NCBI GenBank assembly: GCA_001724265.1
Contig: MEDY01000101.1
Location: 1 to 64,000 of the forward strand
Direction: 5' to 3'
From: Rhizaria sp. SCN 62-66
Lineage: Eukaryota; Rhizaria, unplaced
Length of the DNA: 64,000 bases
The translations under genes were made by a program, and so were the position numbers. Position 1 is the first letter of the stretch. Every line of letters begins with the position of its first letter. Under the pieces are notes generated by a model. The model made no database searches. It was not told where the DNA came from and worked only from the letters and a program-made list of their open reading frames with translations. Positions 46,743 through 58,500 of this stretch are shown piece by piece.

Positions 46743-49145
46743 ATGTCCAGTTCTGCGGACCCCGCGTCCGATCGCGTTTCGCCTGTGCTGTCCACGCTTC
46801 AGGATCTCGGCCTCATCCTCCCCTCGAACCCCACCTCCACCGCGACTGCGGCTGCTGACGCAAAGCAACGCGCTGACGCTGCCGCCGCCGCTGCCGTCGC
46901 CGCGTCGACCAAGAGCCCCGTGCCGTCGGCGCCCGCCATGCAGCCGCTGTCCCCCACAATGCACCGCGAGGGCTCCGGCGACAGCAGCAACAACTCAAAC
47001 AACAACGGCAACAACACCATTGACGTTGGCGACGCTGACGATGCCTCTGCCGGCGCGATCCCCATCGCCACGTCCGCCCTGGCCGAGGCGCCCCTGTCGC
47101 CATCTGCGTCTGGCGCCGCCCCCGACGACCGCGCGACGTACGAGTCCTTCGCTTCCTACCTGGAGCGCACACTGCTCGCCCCTCTCCCCGCGGCCGCCGC
47201 CGACGGCAGCGCGCCCGCGCCCGAGAAGCTGCCGCGCGCCGCCATCGAGGACTTCGTGCTGCACCACGGCGTGCCGGACCGCCCGCGCCTGCGCTCGGTG
47301 CTGTGGAAGCTGTTGCTGGGCTACCTGCCGTGGGACCGCGCGCAGTGGCGGCCCGCGCTGGACCGCGCGCGCGCCAGCTACGCAGAGTTCCAGCGCGAGG
47401 TGACCGTGAACCCCTACACGGGCGACATCGACCCGCTTACTGGTGCGCGCGTTGTTGAGTCTAAGCCCGCCGCCGCCGCCGCCGCCGCCGCGGCTGTAGA
47501 GAGCAAAACGAGCACTGGTAGCGCCGCCGGTGCCGCTGAGGCCGAGTGCGACCCGTTGACCGGACTCCCCGTGGCTAACAGCACTGCGGGCAGCGCTGCG
47601 GTTTCGTCTGCGAGCGCGGTCAACGGTCCCATGCGCCCCGTGCGCGTCACCCTCACGCGCACTGTGCTGCCTTCGACCAGTTCAAGCTCCAGCTCTGCCT
47701 CCGCGAACGCGAGTAGTAATCTTTTCGTGGACCCGCTCTCCGCCTTCTCCAGCTCCAAGCCATCCGCCGCCGCCGCCAAGGACACCTCCGGCATGGGCCC
47801 CACCGCGGGCGCCGCCGCGGGCGCGGGCGCGGGCGGCAAGGGGAAGAACGCCTGGGACCAGTACTTCGCGGACGAGGAGATCCGCAACGAGATCGAGAAG
47901 GACGTGCGCCGCACCTACTCATCGCTGCACTTCTTCCAGCTGCCCGTGCACCCCGAAGATAAGGAGGCCGTTGTGCGCAAGATCACGCAAGAGGCGCTCG
48001 CTGAGGCCGCCGCCAAGCGCGCCGCCGCACAGCGGGCGAACGCCGCCGCCGCGGCCGGCAACACGAGCGCCGGCAGCGCGAGGTCGAAGCGCCACGACCT
48101 GTTCGGCGACGACACGCAGCCCAACTCCAACAGCAGCGGCAGCGCGGCTGGTGGCGGCGCGGAAGACGCGACGCCCTCGCTGTTCGGCGACTCGGTCTCC
48201 GAGACCGCGGCGGCGGACACGCTCTACGCGCGGTCGTCACGGAAGCGGCAGAGCCTCAGCACGGGCGTGGTCGAGGTCACGGCCTCGGTCGACAAGGGCC
48301 CGCTGTGCCACCATGACGTGCTGCGCCGGCTCCTGTTCCTCTACGCCAAGCTCAACCCCGGGATCCGATACGTGCAGGGCATGAACGAGATCCTGGCGCC
48401 GCTCTACTACGTGTTCGCCAGCGACGCGGACCCATTCACGCTGAAGTTAGGCCGCTCTTCCGCCGAGGAGAAGCGCCGCCAGGAGCGCTCGCACAGCGGT
48501 GGCAAGGGCCAGATCGGCGCGGACGGTGGCGCCAGCGCCAACGATGATGACGAGCACGGCGTCGACGCGTACGCGGACGCGGAGGCCGATGCCTTCTTCT
48601 GCTTCACCAACATCATGTCCGAGGTGCGTGACCGCTTCATCAAGTCACTGGACCACTCCGACTCTGGCGTGCTGGCTGTCGTGGACCGGCTGAACAAGAC
48701 CTTCCGCGAGGTGGATCCGGACCTGTGGGCACACCTGGACAAGAGCGGTGTGGACCCGCGCTTCTACTCGTTCCGCTGGCTCACGCTGCTGGTCTCGCAG
48801 GAGTTCGAGCTGCCAGAGGTGCTGCGGCTCTGGGACTCGTTTTTCGCAGACACGCGCCGTTTCGAGTTCCACGTCTACTTCTGCTGCGCGATGCTCGTCC
48901 GCGTGCGCGAGACGCTGCTCGCTGGCGAGTTCTCCGACATCCTGCACGTGCTGCAGCAGTACCCCGACAACGACATCCAGGCGCTGCTGCTCATTGCGCA
49001 CGACCTGCGCGCGTGCCACCAGCGCGGCGTTCGCAGCAAGTACAGTGGGTTATCGCGCGCGCAGGCGCTGGTCAAGTCGGTGCAGGAGAGCAAGCTCACG
49101 CAGTTCTTTAAGTCGTCCTTCGCGTCTTTTGGCAGCGACAAGTGA
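46743..49145 (+). CDS. TBC1D13: TBC domain Rab GTPase-activating protein, TBC1D13-like
   Basis: A single exon of 800 residues from the ATG at 46743 (MSSSADPASDRV). The open frame extends 81 codons upstream through AT- and pyrimidine-rich leader that looks non-coding. The TBC domain starts near residue 175 (GVPDRPRLRSVLWKLLLGYLP) and ends near 740. Both catalytic fingers are present: Arg390 in the IxxDxxR motif (IEKDVRR) and Gln545 in YVQGMNE. Segments EADAFFCFTNIM, FIKSLD, RFYSFRWLTLLVSQEF and LRLWDSFFAD match TBC1D13, a GAP for Rab35-type GTPases in membrane traffic. Low-complexity insertions lie between residues about 240-370 and 410-520, spreading the two fingers apart in sequence. The N-terminal 130 residues are disordered-looking. 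The complete catalytic dyad argues for an active GAP; the target Rab is inferred from family. Confidence 0.92.
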   Translation: MSSSADPASDRVSPVLSTLQDLGLILPSNPTSTATAAADAKQRADAAAAAAVAASTKSPVPSAPAMQPLSPTMHREGSGDSSNNSNNNGNNTIDVGDADDASAGAIPIATSALAEAPLSPSASGAAPDDRATYESFASYLERTLLAPLPAAAADGSAPAPEKLPRAAIEDFVLHHGVPDRPRLRSVLWKLLLGYLPWDRAQWRPALDRARASYAEFQREVTVNPYTGDIDPLTGARVVESKPAAAAAAAAAVESKTSTGSAAGAAEAECDPLTGLPVANSTAGSAAVSSASAVNGPMRPVRVTLTRTVLPSTSSSSSSASANASSNLFVDPLSAFSSSKPSAAAAKDTSGMGPTAGAAAGAGAGGKGKNAWDQYFADEEIRNEIEKDVRRTYSSLHFFQLPVHPEDKEAVVRKITQEALAEAAAKRAAAQRANAAAAAGNTSAGSARSKRHDLFGDDTQPNSNSSGSAAGGGAEDATPSLFGDSVSETAAADTLYARSSRKRQSLSTGVVEVTASVDKGPLCHHDVLRRLLFLYAKLNPGIRYVQGMNEILAPLYYVFASDADPFTLKLGRSSAEEKRRQERSHSGGKGQIGADGGASANDDDEHGVDAYADAEADAFFCFTNIMSEVRDRFIKSLDHSDSGVLAVVDRLNKTFREVDPDLWAHLDKSGVDPRFYSFRWLTLLVSQEFELPEVLRLWDSFFADTRRFEFHVYFCCAMLVRVRETLLAGEFSDILHVLQQYPDNDIQALLLIAHDLRACHQRGVRSKYSGLSRAQALVKSVQESKLTQFFKSSFASFGSDK

Positions 49146-49733
49146 GCGCATACGTGTACATGATGCACGGATTCGCAGAGGTTTTGTATTTAATTATCAC
49201 GCGATACTTATGGATTTATGCTCTATCTTGTGAGTCGTATGTGTTTTGATGGAATAAAGTGTACTTTTGTAATCTCACCACATAAGCTTTTTGGGCCAAG
49301 CACACAGTGACTATGACGTACTTGCACGAAGGGCCGATGACACACCAAAATTAAAAGCTGTTTCACGGCATATCCAGACGTAACTCGTTCTCGGCGATTT
49401 ATTTGCAGATTTTAAATTAGAACATATGTAGCTTGAGTATACTGGTGATTCGTTGGTGTTTGGGATCGCTGTGATATGATCTTTGCAAGATTGCTGCACC
49501 GATAATCCTGACATGTGGACCCACCTGATGCATTCTACCTTCCTACACGCTGCTCAAAAAGAATATTCGTTGCCCTATGTCTTTTTCCACGATATGATTT
49601 ACGAAAGAGCTCTATTCTAAATCTATTTTTCATATGCTCACGATGTACCTCTCAAATCTCTCACCATTCTAACTTTGGTCCTCCATCTTGCCCGACGCTT
49701 GCACTCCCACTGAACCGTCCCCAGTGTTGTACC
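49146..49733. other. Spacer between two plus-strand genes
   Basis: This holds the 3' untranslated region of the TBC gene, with an AATAAA at 49253, and the promoter and leader of the acyl-CoA synthetase gene. It is AT-rich. The acyl-CoA synthetase frame is open back to 49515, but that part looks like leader sequence. Confidence 0.4.
49253..49258 (+). terminator. Putative polyadenylation signal AATAAA (TBC gene)
   Basis: A canonical AATAAA lies 108 bases after the TBC stop codon, followed by a T-rich stretch. Confidence 0.5.
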
Positions 49734-52152
49734 ATGGGTGGCGCTCTTTCCGCCGGCTTTGACTACAACGCGGCCCTGCTTAATGATACGGCGCGCTCCT
49801 ACACGGTCGCGCTCGACGAGGAGCCCGAGGAGGGCTACGGCGTGCCCCGCTGCATGCCCGCCGTGGTCGAGCACGGGCACCCCGACACGTACGGCACCGC
49901 GCGCACGCTTTGGGACATGTTCAACCTTGGCCTCGCGCAGTTCCCGCAGAAGGACTTCCTCGCCGCGCGCCGCTACACCGTCCAGGAGGGGCCCTACCCC
50001 GAGCGCACTCCCGAGCAGGTCAAGAAGCTCCGCAAGGGCTACGTCCCCAGCGGCTACGTCGAGCGCCCCGACGGCTCCGTACTGCGCGGCGACTACGTGG
50101 GGCTTAACTTTGCCGAGGCCAACGCGGCCGCGCTGGCGCTTGCGCGCGGGCTTATTGCGGGCGGACACACCGAGGCCGGCAAGACGGTTGGCATCTTCTG
50201 CGTCAACCGGCCCGAGTGGACGATTGCGTCGCTGGCGTGCTACTCGCACTCGCTGACTGTGGTCTCGCTCTATGCCACGCTGGGCGCCAACGCGATCGAA
50301 TACATCATCGAGCACGGCGAGACGGGCGTCGTGGTCGTGTCCAAGGAGAACCTGCCCGCGCTGCTCACGGTCCTCAAGCAGACGCCCGCCGTGGCGCAGA
50401 CGCTCAAGACGGTTGTCTTCATCGACGCTATCCTCGACGGCCGCTTCGGCAATACGCTCGACAAGCCCGCCGAGGCGGACACGGCTGCGTTCGCGGCCGC
50501 GGGCGTGCAGCTAGTGACCATGTCGTCGCTCATCGCCGCGGGCTCCGCGGCCGACGCCGAGGGCAAGGTCGTGCGCCGCGAGGCGGCCGCCGAGGACCTG
50601 GCGTTCCTGATGTACACGTCAGGCACGACGGGCAACCCCAAGGGCGTGATGCTGACGCACCGCAACGTGGTTGCCACGATCGCGGGTGTGCGCGCGCTGC
50701 TCGAGCAAAACGAGAACGCCTTCCAGCGCTACTTTAGCTACCTGCCGCTGGCGCATATCTTCGAGTCGGTGGTGCAGCTCGTCGTGTGGTGCACGGGCGG
50801 ACTCGTCTACTTCTCCCAGGGCGACACGCGCTACCTGGCCGACGACATCAAACTCGTGCGTCCCACGATGCTGCCCGGTGTGCCGCGCATCTGGCAGAAG
50901 TTCTACCAGCGCGTCTTCGCAATCGTCGACGAGATGAGCTGCCTCAAGCGCTGGTACGTGTACCGCGCCTACAACGCGCAGTGCGCGCTGCTGCGCGCGC
51001 AGCAGCCCATCGATCCCACTTACGACAGTAAGATTTTCAAGACAATGCGCGAGAAGATGGGCCTGGAGGACTGCAAGATCATCCTCAACGGCGCGGCGCC
51101 GTGCCCGCCGTACATCGTCGAGTTCCTACGCGTGCTCACAGGCAACGCCTGGGTCGCGCAGGGCTACGGCATGACCGAGGGCTCCGCGGGGTCTGCGGTC
51201 TCGCTGGCCGATGATCCGCACATCGGCGCGTGCGGGCCCCCGACGATGGTCAACACGTTCCGGCTCGCCGACATCCCCGACATGGGGTATCTGAGCTCCA
51301 ACTCTCCCGCCACGGGCGAGCTGCTCATCATGGGGCCCAACACTTTCCTCGGTTACTACAAGGACGAGCAGAACACGGCCGATGCGTACTTCGTGGACGC
51401 CAAGGGCCGCCGGTGGCTCCGCACGGGCGACGTCGGACGCTGGAACCCCAACGGCTCGATCTCGATCATCGACCGCAAGAAGAACCTCATCAAGCTCGGA
51501 CAGGTACGTACACTCAGAATTTTCCTGTAATCCCTTCATGTCATTGTCCATTCTATCAGTGAAATCTTAACTAATCCTTGTTTTTCTCATCACCTCCAAC
51601 TCGTTTGTTTTTGATACTCTTTGCTTGCTTGCTTGTTTGCTTGCTTAGGGTGAGTACGTCGCTCTGGAGAAGGTGGAGGACATCTACGGCAAGTGCCCCG
51701 CGGTGGGCCAGCTGTGGATTTACGGCAACGGCTTTAAGAACGTCGTCGTTGCGGTTGTCGTCCCCGACGGCGCCGCGCTGCACGCCTTCGCCGTGTCTAA
51801 GGGCTGGTGGTCTGCGGCCGAGATTCCGGCCCCCGTGGGCGCGCTCGACGCGCCGTTCCGCGCCGCGGCCGCTGCGCTGGGCGAGGACGCCGAGAAGCGC
51901 GCCGCGCTGAGCGCGTGGGCGCTGGGCGAGCTGCGCAAGTTCGAGTCCGGGCTCGTGGGCTTCGAGAAGATCAAGGCGGTGTACGTGGAGCTGACGATGG
52001 ACGCCATGGGCCAGGGCTTCACCGAGGAGAACGAGTGCCTGACGCCGACGATGAAGAAACGCCGCAAGCAGCTCACGGACAAGTATGTGCCCGTGCTTGC
52101 GCAGCTCTACAACGAGGTCGGTGAGCCCCAGAAGGCCGGTGAGCACTGGTAA
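49734..52152 (+). CDS. ACSL: Long-chain fatty acyl-CoA synthetase
   Basis: Exons 49734-51503 and 51649-52152 join in phase 0 across a 145-base intron (GTACGT...TAG), giving 757 residues. The enzyme activates long-chain fatty acids to acyl-CoA through an acyl-AMP intermediate. The AMP-binding motif YTSGTTGNPKG begins at residue 294, followed by LTHRN. LPLAHIFE, the adenine-site region GYGMTEGSAG and the fatty-acyl signature RTGDVGRWNPNG...IDRKKNLIKLGQ/GEYVALEKVE are intact. The splice reconstitutes that last motif exactly. The C-terminal domain with TPTMKKRRKQL is complete. The frame is open upstream to 49515, but I chose MGGALS at 49734, with a CC-ATGG context. Gly2 and Ser6 fit an N-myristoylation site, which would place the enzyme on a membrane without a transmembrane segment. 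Specificity within the ACSL family cannot be read here. Confidence 0.95.
51621..51648 (+). repeat. TTGC tetranucleotide repeat forming a 3' splice site
   Basis: Six TTGC/TTGT units run directly into TTAG, the acceptor of the acyl-CoA synthetase intron, so the microsatellite is the polypyrimidine tract. Confidence 0.85.
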
Positions 52153-52355
52153 TGTCTAGTGAAGGATGCAGCTTGATGCTTGCTAGAGACTTATGATCTT
52201 ACAGTAAACATTTTTTTCATTCAACCATCATTGAAGCAATTCGAAATAACAATGTTGCGACCAAAATGACTTGAGTCGCATTTAAAACGTCCATTTATGC
52301 ATGTGCCCGTGACTTGTTTGTTTCAGGTGCACTCTGCATTTGAAGGGCACCTTTT

Positions 52356-52361
52356 TTTATT
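52356..52361 (-). terminator. Putative polyadenylation signal (right-hand giant gene)
   Basis: AATAAA on the minus strand, about 163 bases past the stop codon of the minus-strand giant gene. Confidence 0.4.
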
Positions 52362-52382
52362 TAAACAACGATACCAAAAACA

Positions 52383-52388
52383 AATAAA
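52383..52388 (+). terminator. Putative polyadenylation signal (ACSL gene)
   Basis: AATAAA on the plus strand, about 231 bases past the acyl-CoA synthetase stop codon and beyond the opposing gene's signal. Confidence 0.4.
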
Positions 52389-52523
52389 ACAATGATTAAA
52401 CGGGATTACTACTACGTGCTTAGGATTCAAAGTGCATTTGTATTACGTCATTATATTAACTTTTAAAGTAAGTGGATTTTATCTAAAAAGAACGGGCGAA
52501 ATAGTCGTGTTGTTGTGATCTGC

Positions 52524-55500
52524 TTACTGCGGACCCCTGCGGCGACGCGCGTGAGCGAGTGCGACGATGGTGTCCATCAGCTCAACGACCTTGCTGGGTA
52601 CCGCGACCTGCGGCGTCGGCAGCAGCGGCAGCCGTGGAGTGGCACAATCAGTGCGCGCGACAGCGCCGATGGCCCCCGACCCCGTCGCAGGGCCCGCAGC
52701 CACCGAGCCGGTTACGCTGGTGGCGCGGTCAGACTCGGCGAGCATCAGCTGCAGCTGCAGTTGCGAGTCACTCACCCCGACAACACCAGAGGGCAGTCCT
52801 GTGCCGGCGCCACTGTGGCCGTTGCTGTGGGGGTTGTTCGCACCGCCGCGCTGCGCAGCCGCGGTCTGGTTCTGGCTCGGCGTCCACAGCACGCTGCCCG
52901 TCGCGCTGTCCCACACGCTGCTGCACGCGTCGCTCATCGCGTCCGCGTTGTCGCCCGTCTGCGCGCTGTGGTTGCCGACGGCATGGCCGGTAGCGCTGCC
53001 AGCCTGGTACTGCATCTGCATGGAGTATTGATGACGCGGTGTAGCACCACCAGCAGCGCCATTGCCGTTACTGGCGTTATCGTTGGTACTAGAGGTCGCA
53101 GTGTAAGCAGCAGGCCGCGCCAGTGCGGCACCAGTGGGCGTCTCGTCGGTGCTTGTAGGAGCCGTGTCGTACATCGAGAACGACGGCAACAAAAGCTCCA
53201 CCGCGCAGCGAGCAGTGTGTGAGACAAGCACAGACGCGAACCAAGAGGTGAGTGAGCTTGCGTCGTCGCGCGTGTTATTCTTGTTGCTGGTATTGTTGCT
53301 GCCCGTGGAGCTGCGAATGTAGTGAGGCCAGAGCAAACCCGAGCGTGAGAAGACGTCGAACGCAGCGGCAGCTGCTTGCTGTGCGAGGGTCGCCTGAGAG
53401 AGCGCACGCATGTCAAACCTAGGAAGTAATGCGCGAGCGGCCGCAATAGATAGCGCACCGTTGCTGCTCCCGTTGGTGCCAAAGCCACTTGCAGTGTCCA
53501 TCCCGGGCACACTCGCGCCGCCAACACTGCTGACACTGTAGCGCGCGGCGTTATTGTTGGTAGCGCTCGCGGAGGTGCCGACAACAGTCGGCGTGACGGA
53601 TGCCGCGTTCGCAGTGCCGTCACTGTCGCTCGCGTTCGTGTTGTCTCCAAGCGGAGAGTAGCGTGCAAGTGCGGCAGAATCGGTCCAGTCGTACCCAGTG
53701 GCGTCGTTCAGCGGGGTAAGCGCATTGGACAGCGCGGTTGCCGTGGCAGAAGCAAGAGCAGTGGGGATCTGCGCGGAGCGCGAGACTGAAAGCGGCGGCA
53801 TTGTGCCAGAGACAGAGTGCAGACCAGGAGTGACCACATCAACAGGGCTTTGGACCGAAACGGTCGCGTCCTTGCCCTGCTGTTGTATCGCAGATTGCTG
53901 CTGAGAAGACAACGCGCGCGCACCCGAGATGCCAGAAGGCGTTCCCGACGCTGCAGTAGCAGAACCGCTGCTGGTGTTGCGAACGCCAGATGCTGAAGCA
54001 AGCGCCGAGAGTACCAATGTCCCACGTGCGGCCACGTCGGCAGCAGTCGCGATGGGCGAGGTCTCGGGCGCTAACGCCTCAGCAAAGGCGGCGAGCAACA
54101 CTGCGAGATCGCCGTTCCATGCGATAAACGGTGAGTCTGCTACGGAAGTCGAGAACACGGCGGTGAGCAGCGCAATGAGGTCGTCCAAGTCGCTCACTGT
54201 CAGAGGCAGGGGGGGCGTAGACGCTGCAAATGACGGCGACGGTGCAGTCAACACTGAGCCCACGCCGACCGCAGCGGCTGAACCTGCCGTTATGTCTGTG
54301 ACGACATTAAGAGTGATCGCGTTGCGACCACGCGCGAAGAACGCAGCTGAGTCAGACATCGATACTTCGTTGCTGCCCTCGGTAGCTACCGCAGCAGCGC
54401 GTTGAGGAGTGTTATCACCGACGTCGCTGGCGTTCGCGTCATTAGCGTTCATGTCGGCATCACGATCAACGGGGGACTCCGTCTGACTCGCGCTCCCTGG
54501 GATCGCCGCACTGGGGACAGCAGGGCGACGACTGTTTGAGGCCGCGGTTGACGCCTCTGTCTGCGTGCGTGTGCGCTGCGGAGCGCGAGACTGCGCAGAC
54601 GCTGCGAACGGAGCAACGATGCAGTCGGCGTCAACTTCCTCGATCTCAAGCTCGGTAGCCGCGACTCCAGACGGCGACGGCGCCGCATCACCGCGAGACA
54701 TTGGTACCGTCAACGACGAGCGTACCAGAGGGCCGTTGCCATCTGCCGCGGATGACATGGCAGCCGTCGCCAAAGCGAGCGCCGCAGCGATGTGACCACG
54801 ACCCGCATCAGAAGACGTTGCACGGGAGCGCTGCGGGATCACGCCACTGAACACAGTACTCATACGGCCAGCAACTGGCGCAGTCGTCAGCGCACAGAGC
54901 GAAGACACAGGGCGAAGCGTTCCTGCCTGAACTAGTGCGGCACGACTGCTGCTGCCGCTGTTGCAGTCGTCATCACCGTCGGTAGAGCCAGAGCCTGGGT
55001 TGACGGCGGCAGCAGGCAGCAGGTGTCCTGTGTGCGCGTCAGTTGCAGCGACCGAGAATGAAGACACGGTCGGAGAAAGCGATCCCCACCCAAGCTCAGA
55101 CGCAGCAACGAACCCCGGAACGGCGTTTGTCGCAGGTGCCGACAAAATCTGATGCGAGGCGGCGGCTGCTAAGTGGATGGCGTTCATCCCGGAGCTCTGC
55201 GCAGCTGCAGCGACACGACGACGTGCGCGCATAGCGACGCGTGCCTCGTACGCAGCCACCGCGCTCCGCACACTACGCAACACCGTGAGAGCAGCAGCAG
55301 CAAGCGGACGAGCAAGGGCAGTGGCGACTGCAGCATCAGCCGCGACGGCAAAGCGCTGCCACAAAGCCGACAGAATAGCGTGTGCCGCGTGCACAGAGTC
55401 CGCAGCGAGCTCGGCATCGGCAGCAGCCAGCGCCTGCAGCGTGGCAATGTCACCTGCGGCTTGAGCGGTAGAGGCTGTGGTGGCGATATTGTGGCGCACA

Positions 55501-58500
55501 TGCGATACCTCCGCCTCCAGAGCAGCCTTGTCGCGAGTGTACACGGACCACGACTCCATAGCAGCTTGCGACAACGTACGTACTGCAGCAGGAACGGCAG
55601 CGCTCACAGGCGCGAGTACCGCTTGCAGCAAAGCGTCGCGCTCGCAGCGCAGCAGTCCGCAGAAGCTCCAGTTGGCCGCCAGGTGCGCGCACATGCGCTC
55701 CTGCACTGTCAGTCGAGGCCATGACCGCACTGCAACAGAGGTCAGCGAGTTATAGAGGTCCAATGTGGCGCGCGACACGAGGTCTTGCGCGCGTAGCGGG
55801 TCACCGCAACCCTCGGCATCAGAGTGCGCTGAACGGAAGGCGACGACTGCTGCGTGGAGTGCGACGGAGGCCGCTGAGGCCACAGCTGCGGCGTGAGGCG
55901 CATCAGCCCACCAGAGACGCTGCAGAGAGCCAGAGCCGTCGCGCGCGTCTGATGCAAACACTGCGAGAACATGCGCGAGTTCGAGTGATGACAGGCCGCG
56001 TGATGAGTGCAGCGCAAAGAGAAGTCGGCACAGCGAAGCTTCCTCAGTCTCAAGTGTGCACGCAACGGTGGCCTTCGCAGTCGACACAGCGGCCACCCAC
56101 GCTGCCGACCGCATGAGCTCGCGATCGTTCGCAGAGACTGCGTTCACAGCAGCATTCATATTTCTAACAGCACCGTCTATATTCGTATCACAGGACTGCA
56201 CGTTAGCATCGTTTGATGCGACTGCAATTGCAGGCAGTGTGGCAGAGTGTAGACCGTGTTGCGCTTCAACTGCGCTAAGACCCGGAGCCGGTGATGACGG
56301 CGGGCCCACGGCAGCGGGCCCAGACGGGATCGCGCCGGGCAGAGCGGCAGAGCCGGCGCGGCCCCAAGCCGCGGCCGCAGACGCAGCGGCTGGCGCTGAA
56401 GCGGGCCCGTTCGCCTTGCCTGCATTGACGGCGCGCGGCGGCGGGAAGAGCCGGGCCATCGAGACGGAGTTAGGGAGATCGCTCTCACCAGCTACGCCGA
56501 CCACGGGCGTAAGTGGCTGAATCTGCGTCATTCCCGTGTTTGTATGAGTGCGGGTGGGCGCGCCGGAAAGAGGCACACGTGGGGGCAGCTCGCCACTGCT
56601 ACTATTGCTCATGCCATGAGCAGTGTGTGACTGCGAATGGGCCGGAAGGTGCGCGTTGGTGAATGATTGCGACTGTGTGTGCGGCTGTGTGGGAGGACCT
56701 GACTGTGTCTGAGATTGGGAATGCACGTGTGACTGCGTCTGAGACGAGGGCGAAGGCAACGCGTTAATGGACAACACAGGTCGTGGCGGGCCACATGCGC
56801 ACGGCTCAAGCAGGACGTTGTCAACGTCTCCGAGCCTGCGCTGCGCAACACGTGCGAGCGTGTCTAACAACTCAGTCAATGCGAGCGCATGCAACGCGCG
56901 GGCGCTGGAGCGTGTGGTGTTGTCGGCCAGACCGAATGAGTAGTGACGCGACATGTTTTGGGCGCGCGTGAGTCCTTCCTCATACGCGGCAAACGCTTGC
57001 ACAAGAGCAGCATCGTCTAACAGAACGCGCGCCTCCAAGGCCGCCGCGGCGCGAGCGGAGAGAATGCCGCGCTGCGCGTAAGCCGAAAACACAGAGACAA
57101 GTCGACGCAACGGCGGAGCAAGGCGGCGACGCCATGAGCGTGCGCAGTGCGTGAGTGAATCAGTCAGGTCACTTGGCAACGCTACTGCAAGTGCAGACGC
57201 AGCGCAACCACACTGCGGGGACTCAGCCGTTATCATCGCAGCTGCAGCAGTAGCTGAAGAAGCAGTGATTGCAGCCCTACGTAGAGATGCAAAGCCGCGA
57301 GGGAAAGCAATATCAACCGCTGCAAACATCGCACAGGCAGTCGCCCTGAGGACTGAGCGGTGAACACCGCCGATAAGTTCCGCGGCAGCCGACGCAGTGT
57401 GGCTGTTGCTGTTTCCAGAGTCCGGTGAGGGTGACGTAATTGAAGCCTCGGGACTGAGCGTTGTCACAGCAAGAGAGCTTGAAGGCGACGCTCCGGGCAG
57501 TGGGCTCGTCTCTGTCGCAGCACCGTCAAGAAGTGCACCGGTCAGTGCTGACTGTGCACGTGGGCCACATGCCGCATCACCAGCGGCAATTGAGTCGCTG
57601 ACGGCAACCGCCAGAGCACGTCGAAGGTACAACAGCTCGGCAGCAGTCAGAGATGCGAGAGATGGATGGCAGCGCGCAACAAAGCGGTCCGCTGAGAGTG
57701 ACGCAAATGGCAGCGTGCGATGTGTAGCGCAGACCATCTCTGAATCGATATCAACGCACATCGCGCCAGCGTGTGAGTGCGATTGGCTATGCGCAGAGGC
57801 GGGGAAAGCGCCGTGAAGAATCCAGTGCAAAATAGCAAAGCGCTCACGGTCGCCGCGGGGGTCGCCTTCGCGCACACGTGCCAGCAGAGCCGTAGCGGCC
57901 GCAGTCTGGACGCCCTGAAGCGACACAGCAACGAGCTCCGTGATCACACCTGATTCGAACAGAACAGATGCAGGCACCGAGATGGCATCGTGGTAAGCCA
58001 CTCCAGTCGCGGCAACAGCTGCCATGAGATCAAGCCAGATCGCCGACACTGCGGCATCGCCGTCGCACAGCAGAAGCTCCAGCGGTTCGCGCTCTGCCGC
58101 GTGCAGTGTGAAGGCGCCAGGAATCAGCGCGGGCGCGACGTGGCACGCGAAGTGATAGACCTCGCCTAGCGCGAACACGCCGGCGACAGGGCCGGAGACC
58201 GCGCGGGTCCGCTGCGCGCGCCAGAGCCGTCCTTCACGCTGCAAAAGTGCAACGAGTGTGCTATCCTCGTGGGGCCGCCAGGCGCGCGCGAGTGCGGTCA
58301 GCGACTGTTGGGACAGTGCGAGGCAGCTGAAAGCAGGTGTTGCGGCGCTGCTGTTTCGTTGGCGGTGCAGCGGGATATAGCCGAGGGCAGCGGCGCTCGC
58401 GTCGAGCGCAAGAACCAGCGTTGAGAGTGGCGATGGAACTGCGACAGAAGAGATTGTTGTGCCGTTGGCTCTGGCTGAGAGATAATCGCTTGCGCCGGCA

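Larger units (their letters stand above)
52153..52523. other. Convergent 3' spacer with overlapping signals
   Basis: 371 bases separate the 3' ends of the acyl-CoA synthetase gene (plus) and the right-hand giant gene (minus). It is AT-rich and carries AATAAA-type signals on both strands. Confidence 0.45.
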
